64,000 nucleotides of DNA. Source: G963666935 sp963666935. Its GTDB lineage: Bacteria > Bacillota > Clostridia > Christensenellales > CAG-138. The notes under the pieces are model-generated. The model had not been told where the DNA came from. It did not search any database and saw only the letters and a list, made by a program, of their open reading frames with translations. Positions 57,541 through 64,000 of this stretch are shown piece after piece. A program made the translations under genes and the position numbers. Each line of letters opens with the position of its first letter. Positions within the stretch are counted from its first letter, which is position 1. The stretch spans positions 1,674,001-1,738,000 of the forward strand of contig OY762936.1 in assembly GCA_963666935.1 (NCBI GenBank), written 5' to 3'.

Positions 57541-60500
57541 TCAGTCCTCCTTTGTCATATATCGGTTGACCAGCACATCCGCTTCGCAAGATGCATCCAC
57601 ACTTCGCATGGATGCCGGCGTTTTCATTCCACGTCTGCCCCAAGCTTCATTCTTGTGCCTTCCGGCAAAATACATCAGCGGCACAGCATTACCATAAGAC
57701 CAGTCCCTGTTGAGCTCCGGCTCCCATTTCTGAGGATTCCAATCCTCCCAGCACTGGATGATGAATTCCATGCGAGCGAGAGTAGCCTCCAGCTCATCAG
57801 GGTCAATACCCTCAACTCGGTTTTTAATAACTTGGTATATGTGATTATAAAGAGCCTTGTCTGGTAGGCGCGGGGGATCCGCATTGAATACTGCATTGGC
57901 TTCCAGCCGCATCATGCCAATCATGATTGCATGAAGAGCACGGTCCCGAACCGGCGCTGAGAAGGGGGTAACGCTGGTCGGCTCAACATTACAATACACC
58001 CGGGAATGGTATCCCTTAAAGTACTCATAGTGAGATTTATCTCTCGGCCTGCCCGGACGATACAGGACAAAAACAATGCCTGGAGCTTCTGCAGGGTTGC
58101 GACCCACGCGGCTGGTCGCCTGTATGTATTCAGATGTGGTCTTTGGCTGGCCCGCAACCGTCATCAGGCCCAATCTCGGGACATCAAGGCCAACAGAAAT
58201 CATATTAGTTGCCAGACAGATGTCAATTGGGGGCTCTCTGACCTTCTTGTTTTCATCGAGCTCTGCCGGGTATCGGATATTCAGATTAGCCAAGCTGGCC
58301 GTCACTTCGTCTCCAGCGATTCGGCTGGTCAACTCTTCCCCGCGGTAGATGTATCTCCTACGCTTCTTATACTCTTCTTTGGGGTATCGCTTATCATCGT
58401 ATCTGCGTTTATACATGATATCAAGGTGATGATCGATTTCTGCCCGAATCCAAGTGGCCGCTTGTCCCAGTTCACGAATACTGTTGAAGTAGCCAACATT
58501 GGTCCAATAAGGATCTCTGCGTTTTTCATCATCAACATCCATCGCCTTAGCACCGTACAGCAAAGCTGAGAACAGGCGTATTGCTGTCGTGGTGTCCGAG
58601 GAGGATCCTGTTGCCAAGATACCAACATATTGCCGGCCATTTTGCTCTCGATCCTCTTTAGCGAAAAATGAATTCCCTGCATCAAGGCCTGAAGGGGGAA
58701 ACTGGAATATTTTATCGGTCCCACAACCATACAATGCATGGCACTGCTCCTTGGCGCGGCTGATTGTGGCCGTAGAGGCAATCACCTTTGGATGAATTTC
58801 CCCGCTTTTCATTCTTGTTGTACACAGTTCGCTTATTAATGTCTCGTAATGCCCAACCATAGAACCCAATGGCCCTGAAATCAGATGCAGCTCATCTTGA
58901 ATGACAAGATCGGGGGATGTTATTTTTATCCCATCCTTATATCCAAAGATGCCCTGTGCTTTAGGGCGAAAAGGAAGCATAGCGAATTTATCGACTGTCC
59001 CCAAAATCAATGTGGGTGTTGATTCATAGATAACATCATCTACAACGTACAACGGAAGGTCATAGTTACTTGAAGAGAAATCGCAAGCATTTTCTATATT
59101 TCTGCACTGAAAAATAATTCTGTCTCTTCCATGTGCCCCTCTGGTTTTTCTATATCCAGGGGTCTCATAGATACCATGCATTCGCTCAACAACCCCCATT
59201 TGCGCACCACACCACGGGCATTTGAGCATAACAAAAGGATTAATGGCACCATCGTTTTTCATTTTGTTGTATTTTTTCACAGCATCAGTCATTGTGTTAG
59301 GCGTTGTCGTGCCTCCGACCCATAGTCCAATGCTGATCCTCACCTGCCCAAACAGATCTTCGTGGTCTCTTCGGATTAGGTCGCAGGCGCAAATCATAGC
59401 GGCTGCGCGTTCATATTGCTGTGCCGTTAACAGGCGCAACGTATATCTCATCAAGATAGCCGTTCCGGAATCATCCCTGTTCATTAGCCTTCTAATAAAA
59501 ATTGTATAGGCAGACAGGCCGAGGTAGGCCTCCGTTTTACCACCGCCGGTAGGGAACCAGATCAGATCGACGATTTCACGCTCATCGCAGCCACGGTCAT
59601 ACATAGAGTGCAAATTCATCAGAATAAATGCGATCTGAAATGGTCTCCACTTCCCGTATCTGTCTTTATTTCCATACCAAGTATTTTTATCGGTCACGGA
59701 AGGCAGGCCTTTTATTGGGTCGGCAAGGCGAATATCTCCGGACCCGTCATCTTCCCATTTTTGCAGAGGCAGATTATAATGCAACTGCTGCATAAGCATG
59801 GCGAGGTTCATATACTGAAAAGCCGTGCGAACCAGCTTGTTTTCTTCCAGTAGTTCTACGCCGCTGAGCATGCGGCTAAGGCAAGTCTCGCAGTTCTGGA
59901 TATGCCTCTCGGCAGTACGGGCATATTTGCTCTCCAACTTTAACTTTTCAGTCTTGAGCTGGTCAATCCACTTCTGATACTCGGCACACATAAGCTTCAG
60001 TTCACGAGCTGAATCCCCAAAATCTCCGTGGGGACTCATTTTCAGCATATCAAGTGAAACACCGGGGATGGCGCTGGGTACAATGGGCTTAATCTCATAT
60101 GTGGGAAACACCGCGGAGGAAATCCATGATACTTTCCCAGCCGATTCATCCCAATCGGCTGCACATCCATGGCCGATGGCGTAATTATGTACATTGCGGT
60201 AGAGCAGCTGGTTGGATTCATAATCATCGTCCTCTGTATTGATACGCTGGCTGTCGGGCAGAGGACAAAAGCCCAGCTTCGAGTGGAGCATAAATTTCAC
60301 CTGAAAGAAACAATCGTCATCTTTAACCGCGCTTCCATCGTTCTCCTTTGCGTTTTCCAAAGTGAAGGTATAAATGGAGTACTCTCCTCTTTTGTAACGA
60401 TATGTCACATCAAATTGCAGGCCATTTGTGCCTGCGGGTATTTTGACAATGCCATTCTGGGGTGACGGCATGTCGACGGGGTTGTCTTCATTATTCCAGC

Positions 60501-60972
60501 AGATTGCCGTTCGAGGATATCTGACAAGTTCCTTGCCTGTGACCGGATCGGTCGACTTCAAAGCAGTATATACGCCTGCAGAGACCGTAACGCGAATTAC
60601 ATCACCTTTTCTGACAGCAGCGGTCAGGCTGATTGCCGACTGACTGTAGGCATTGGAGCGATTGATCAACTCTTCAGCATCCTCAAGATACTCTACACTA
60701 TCTCCCATCACTTTCACCGGAGGGACAATCTCTCCGGGATCTTCACGGTCGTCTTCTTCGGCCTCGCCTTCTTCATCTTCCCGAGTTTCGGAATCACTGT
60801 TTGTTGTCTCCTGAGGAAACAAGACTCCTGCAATATAGCGAGTGCGCGGTGGGTCGGTCACTAGGATTTCTTCACCGTTATTCTGTGTAAGACCTTCCCA
60901 GTCTATCGGATCCGGACCAATAAATTCACGTTCGACGAAGCCAAGCAGCTGATTGCGTCTATTGTCACTCAC
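57541..60972 (-). CDS. drmA: DISARM helicase DrmA
   Basis: 1143 aa SF2-type helicase. Acidic linker around residues 60-80; Walker A FPTGGGKTEA (473-482), four-Cys insert (CPWCGAQM at 585; FQCRNIENAC at 621-630), motif II IQDELHLIS (691-699), motif III ASTATI (732), and C-terminal motifs ISVGLDVPRLGLMTVAGQPK and YIQATSRVGRN (949-959). Length and order fit DrmA, which loads on DNA with DrmB. GTG start with GGAGG 7 nt upstream, overlapping the NERD-helicase stop by 8 nt. Confidence 0.9.
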   Translation of the reverse strand: MSDNRRNQLLGFVEREFIGPDPIDWEGLTQNNGEEILVTDPPRTRYIAGVLFPQETTNSDSETREDEEGEAEEDDREDPGEIVPPVKVMGDSVEYLEDAEELINRSNAYSQSAISLTAAVRKGDVIRVTVSAGVYTALKSTDPVTGKELVRYPRTAICWNNEDNPVDMPSPQNGIVKIPAGTNGLQFDVTYRYKRGEYSIYTFTLENAKENDGSAVKDDDCFFQVKFMLHSKLGFCPLPDSQRINTEDDDYESNQLLYRNVHNYAIGHGCAADWDESAGKVSWISSAVFPTYEIKPIVPSAIPGVSLDMLKMSPHGDFGDSARELKLMCAEYQKWIDQLKTEKLKLESKYARTAERHIQNCETCLSRMLSGVELLEENKLVRTAFQYMNLAMLMQQLHYNLPLQKWEDDGSGDIRLADPIKGLPSVTDKNTWYGNKDRYGKWRPFQIAFILMNLHSMYDRGCDEREIVDLIWFPTGGGKTEAYLGLSAYTIFIRRLMNRDDSGTAILMRYTLRLLTAQQYERAAAMICACDLIRRDHEDLFGQVRISIGLWVGGTTTPNTMTDAVKKYNKMKNDGAINPFVMLKCPWCGAQMGVVERMHGIYETPGYRKTRGAHGRDRIIFQCRNIENACDFSSSNYDLPLYVVDDVIYESTPTLILGTVDKFAMLPFRPKAQGIFGYKDGIKITSPDLVIQDELHLISGPLGSMVGHYETLISELCTTRMKSGEIHPKVIASTATISRAKEQCHALYGCGTDKIFQFPPSGLDAGNSFFAKEDREQNGRQYVGILATGSSSDTTTAIRLFSALLYGAKAMDVDDEKRRDPYWTNVGYFNSIRELGQAATWIRAEIDHHLDIMYKRRYDDKRYPKEEYKKRRRYIYRGEELTSRIAGDEVTASLANLNIRYPAELDENKKVREPPIDICLATNMISVGLDVPRLGLMTVAGQPKTTSEYIQATSRVGRNPAEAPGIVFVLYRPGRPRDKSHYEYFKGYHSRVYCNVEPTSVTPFSAPVRDRALHAIMIGMMRLEANAVFNADPPRLPDKALYNHIYQVIKNRVEGIDPDELEATLARMEFIIQCWEDWNPQKWEPELNRDWSYGNAVPLMYFAGRHKNEAWGRRGMKTPASMRSVDASCEADVLVNRYMTKED

Positions 60973-62707
60973 GAAAAAGCCTCCTTTGCAGTAAAGTCAG
61001 ATATTCTTTAGATGCGGACTCAGACTCCAGAATGTATAACCCGGATCGCGCCCTGCTTAATCCTATATACATCAGCTTATCCATGCTGAAATTTTCGATA
61101 TCCGTCAGAATAATTACGGCGTTTTCAAGGCCCTTATACGCTTGAATAGTGCAGAACGTAATACTGGTGTTCGCGCAGATACTAAAGTCCCGGATGTCAA
61201 ATCCGTTAAGGAGAGAGATAACCGAATTCTCTCTCTTGTATGGGGAGAGAATAGTAATGAGTTTGGGCTCAATGCACATATTCGCCAGTTGATCCAGCAA
61301 ATTAGCTAACTTATCTCTCTGATCCTCAATAGAAACATAAGTAATATAGTTGACTGGAGGCCCATCCACCTTCGTCCACAATCCACTAGGAGCTTCGAAT
61401 CCGGTAACCGTTTGAATTTCCTCACAAATTGGCTTTGTATTTCTACAATTAAGTGTCAGCCTGAAACGGATAAAAGTGGTATAGTCTTCCAGAATTTCCT
61501 TCATTTTTACGCTAGTTTGTCCATTTGCATAAATAGCCTGCATAGAAAAGTCACCAAACATAGTCCAGCGCCCACGGATTAAGCCTTTTCGCAAGCAAGC
61601 ATCAAAGACATCCAGATAGTCAGTACAAATCAGATCTTGGGCCTCGTCAACGACGATCTTATCAAATTGCTCTTCGGCTGCGCACAACGCTTTCAATGTG
61701 GCACAAGGCAGATCTTTTTGGTAAAACTCCTGTAATTCAAGCTCGCCTTGAGGGGTTTGCAGTCTCACACCGCTTCCTTTGACAGTCTGAACCATAAACT
61801 TATGTAGCGTTCCCACATACTTGGGGCGCAGGGTTCTCGGCATGTCTTCAAAATAACTTTTCAGCCATTCAGCTAGGTTCGAGTTAAAGCAGAACAGCGC
61901 TGTTCGCTCGCCTCTCGCAGCGGATTTCTTGACTTCCTCAACGGCTAGAAGTGTTTTCCCTGTGCCTGCCGGTCCCTGAATCAGGCAACGAGGATTATCG
62001 TCAAGTTGATCCAAACAACGGTACTGCTCTTTTGTAAGACCGATCAACGCTTCGTCCGCATTGCGAAGCTGAACAATCATTGAAACAGCACAATCGAAGT
62101 CACCTCTGAGAATTGAAGCCAAGTAACGAGCATCTTCGGCTGTTGGGAGTCTTGATTCATCAAAACAGCCATATATGCTTCCCCATTTCCGACGCGCTCT
62201 ATTTGCTAGCCTTCCAATAAAATCCTTTACATAAGTCCCGTCACGGGAATCAAAGATTTGCCATTGTTCTTCATCTATGCCTGATGCTTCATATTCAATA
62301 TCCGGGAACATGACGCCAAAGCCAAAAAACACATTTGAAAGATAACTATGGTTCCTGTCGAGCCGCTTTTTCAGGGCAGCTACAATACTAAAAACACCGT
62401 CTTTTGCCTGGTCGAACGGGCCACGTACCTTTGAGTTTGTCTTGCCATACTTATTTGCAAAATACCAAATCCCGTCTTCACGTCTTACTCTGCCACCTTT
62501 GACTTCGAGGGCGAATAGCCCCAGTCGAGGTGCTAGAACGAAAAAGTCTGTTTCTCCATAGATGACTTTGTTATGCGTGGAGATCCCTAACGAATGAAGG
62601 ACAATCCAGTCATCAGTCTGCGGCGCTTTCTGAAACCATTCAAATATCCGACGTTCTGCAGAACTGTTCACTTCCGGCGATATTACCGAGGGAATCATTG
62701 TGGCCAT
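60965..62707 (-). CDS. NERD-nuclease / superfamily 1 helicase fusion
   Basis: 580 aa. N-terminal NERD domain with nuclease-like residues Glu52/Asp54 (YGETDFFVLAP) and ALEVKGG (Glu68, Lys70). A UvrD/Rep-type helicase follows: Walker A GPAGTGKT (245-252), VVDEAQD (352-358), FGDFSMQAIY, QAYKGLENAVIILTD and YIGLSRARSG. NERD helicases occur in several defence loci. It lies 10 nt after the DrmE-like gene and overlaps drmA by 8 nt, so it is built into the DISARM operon, where standard class 1 and 2 systems have no such gene. Confidence 0.85.
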   Translation of the reverse strand: MATMIPSVISPEVNSSAERRIFEWFQKAPQTDDWIVLHSLGISTHNKVIYGETDFFVLAPRLGLFALEVKGGRVRREDGIWYFANKYGKTNSKVRGPFDQAKDGVFSIVAALKKRLDRNHSYLSNVFFGFGVMFPDIEYEASGIDEEQWQIFDSRDGTYVKDFIGRLANRARRKWGSIYGCFDESRLPTAEDARYLASILRGDFDCAVSMIVQLRNADEALIGLTKEQYRCLDQLDDNPRCLIQGPAGTGKTLLAVEEVKKSAARGERTALFCFNSNLAEWLKSYFEDMPRTLRPKYVGTLHKFMVQTVKGSGVRLQTPQGELELQEFYQKDLPCATLKALCAAEEQFDKIVVDEAQDLICTDYLDVFDACLRKGLIRGRWTMFGDFSMQAIYANGQTSVKMKEILEDYTTFIRFRLTLNCRNTKPICEEIQTVTGFEAPSGLWTKVDGPPVNYITYVSIEDQRDKLANLLDQLANMCIEPKLITILSPYKRENSVISLLNGFDIRDFSICANTSITFCTIQAYKGLENAVIILTDIENFSMDKLMYIGLSRARSGLYILESESASKEYLTLLQRRLFRE

Positions 62708-62717
62708 GTTCTGTCTC

Positions 62718-64000
62718 CTATTCTTCGATCAAGCGATTAGTATCTGCAATATTGACGACAATAGATGAGCCCACATCAATAGTCTTGAGAACTTTGACCG
62801 GCCCAATGCCTTCAACAGTCATTTCAATGGGCTCCCAAATATTAAACGGGTCAATATCACCGTAGCTTTCTAGTGCTTCAACGATTCTGCTGCGCAGCTG
62901 CGTAGACAGGATCCGCCCGGCCTGCACATGTGCAGATCTGACTTCCTGCGCAGCATCAAATATCTGATCTAAAAGTTCGTTTATTACGCTACTTTCTGTT
63001 ATTACAGCTATGTACTGCAGATCTTGTTTCTGCTGTGGTGCAATCACATCTTCATCCACCAGCCAACTGTGCACGGTCTGATATCCTTTCGTGCAGCCAG
63101 CATCAACAAGTTTCTGATAAATCTCTTCCGGTGTCGAGAACAACTGCTCAATTTGAAGTGCTTCTTTCCATTTTGTTGCTAACTCACGAAGTCCATGCTT
63201 CCCACTATTGGAAAGTATAATATCGGCCATTTCCTTTATGAGGTCACGATCCGCCTCCCGCACTACAACAAAATCCCCAACCTGAAGCTTATCCGGGAAA
63301 ATGGTGTCAATTTTTTCTGCATCCTGCGTGATGACCTTAGTTGCAGAAATAACCTTGTGCCCTATTCTGTAGAATGCTAGAAAACCACCCACGTAGTTTA
63401 CAGGTATTACTTCTGCTGTTGCTTCTGCTGGTCTCATATCGCCATTGGCAATATATTGTCTGAACTTGTTTTCACGCAAAATGAGTTCAATTTCATTGAG
63501 CTCATCGACACTGGATACCTCTGCTGGTTCCGATCCGGGAACCTCAATAAAACGGTGAGTGGATATGCTGATTTGACCACTACTAAAAGAACGGGCAATG
63601 ATTGTCTTGTTGCCAGATCTTTTTAATACTGAATTCCATTTAGTGGTATCATAGTTCTTCCAGCGGCGCTCATAGTCATACAACAGAATAATGTATTGTT
63701 GTGTGTTGAAACTGTACAGAATTTTCCTCATAATTGCGCGTTTCAGCCACCCGACAACAACCGTTGCTGAAAATGCTGTACAGCTTGCGGAATAATATTC
63801 TGCCGGATGCAGCACATGAACCATAGTCCGTAAATTTCTCTTGTGACACCATGTCTGCCAATAAATCCGAACGTGTTCTTTGTCAGATCTCTCTGGCACG
63901 ACAATACAAATATCTTTGTAGTTTTCAATCTGCAAATGTTTTGATAGCACCGTCTCCTTAAGAAGTTGATATCCGGAAGAATATATCTTTGTCAAACAGT
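62718..64000 (-). CDS. drmE: DrmE-like DISARM protein, C-terminal part (cut by window edge)
   Basis: At least 427 codons; the frame is open at base 64000, so the start is outside. The visible part has a Rossmann/helicase-like region (YKDICIVVPERSDKEHVRIY, SATVVVGWLKRAIMRKILYS) and a C-terminal section with YQTVHSWLVDEDVIAPQQKQ and VRSAHVQAGRILSTQLRSRI. It ends VEGIGPVKVLKTIDVGSSIV before NRLIEE. This pattern matches what I recall of class 2 DISARM DrmE; the assignment rests on that plus the drmA-drmB neighbours. Function of DrmE is unknown. Confidence 0.58.
   Translation of the reverse strand, partial: CLTKIYSSGYQLLKETVLSKHLQIENYKDICIVVPERSDKEHVRIYWQTWCHKRNLRTMVHVLHPAEYYSASCTAFSATVVVGWLKRAIMRKILYSFNTQQYIILLYDYERRWKNYDTTKWNSVLKRSGNKTIIARSFSSGQISISTHRFIEVPGSEPAEVSSVDELNEIELILRENKFRQYIANGDMRPAEATAEVIPVNYVGGFLAFYRIGHKVISATKVITQDAEKIDTIFPDKLQVGDFVVVREADRDLIKEMADIILSNSGKHGLRELATKWKEALQIEQLFSTPEEIYQKLVDAGCTKGYQTVHSWLVDEDVIAPQQKQDLQYIAVITESSVINELLDQIFDAAQEVRSAHVQAGRILSTQLRSRIVEALESYGDIDPFNIWEPIEMTVEGIGPVKVLKTIDVGSSIVVNIADTNRLIEE

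Overview
The window comes from a spore-forming, anaerobic Firmicute, most likely a Clostridia-class bacterium with a moderately GC-rich chromosome. It carries the spore protease gpr, spoIIP and a spoIVFA-spoIVFB pair, a ferredoxin-linked 2-oxoacid oxidoreductase operon, and the conserved clostridial block rodA - spoIVFA - spoIVFB - TIGR03960 radical SAM - DUF2344 - rng. Species cannot be named from sequence alone.

Region 1 (1-44 kb) is mostly core genome. From the left it holds the rng/radical-SAM/spoIVF/rodA block and pgi (minus strand). A DUF3810 metallopeptidase-like gene and the ATPase-ferredoxin-VorB-TPP-gamma operon follow, then a solitary Mrr endonuclease and small repair and redox genes. 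Next come queA and tgt around a divergent MFS exporter, and tsaE-tsaB-rimI-ridA-comEC(N-terminal part)-holA. The stretch continues with rpsT, gpr-spoIIP-trmK-nif3-zinc ribbon, the RNase P RNA, a SPOR protein, and a topoisomerase II pair (parE-parC). An AraC regulator with an unusual inserted domain, an aspartate kinase and a small exopolysaccharide cluster with a dead manC fragment close the region.

Region 2 (44-48.1 kb) is more AT-rich and accessory. It has two tiny genes (DUF6132, and a Pro/Trp-rich peptide), an aldehyde dehydrogenase with a RidA-like partner, a frameshifted Gln/Gly-rich gene and an HdrD/GlpC-like Fe-S protein.

Region 3 (48.2-55.1 kb) looks like a repeatedly used integration site. 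It contains three tRNA-3'-end-like sequences and two integrase C-terminal tails, each followed by a terminator. A CbpA/CbpM chaperone pair and a TetR-MMPL-YhgE-like module lie between them. A diverged direct repeat of about 105 bp brackets this 6.7 kb segment.

Region 4 (55.1-64 kb, minus strand, cut by the window edge) is a tightly coupled anti-phage operon of DISARM type. Its order is a DrmE-like C-terminus, a NERD-nuclease/SF1 helicase, DrmA, DrmB and finally a decayed gene for an EVE/PUA-like DNA-reader protein. No drmC is visible, and a methyltransferase, if present, lies beyond base 64000. The NERD-helicase inside the core and the dead reader at the end are the most unusual points.

Promoter reading supports spore-specific control (sigma-E-like before spoIVFA, sigma-G-like before gpr). 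Three genes (DUF3810 gene, holA, trmK) have a -10 box 6-7 nt before ATG and no ribosome binding site, as expected of leaderless messages.
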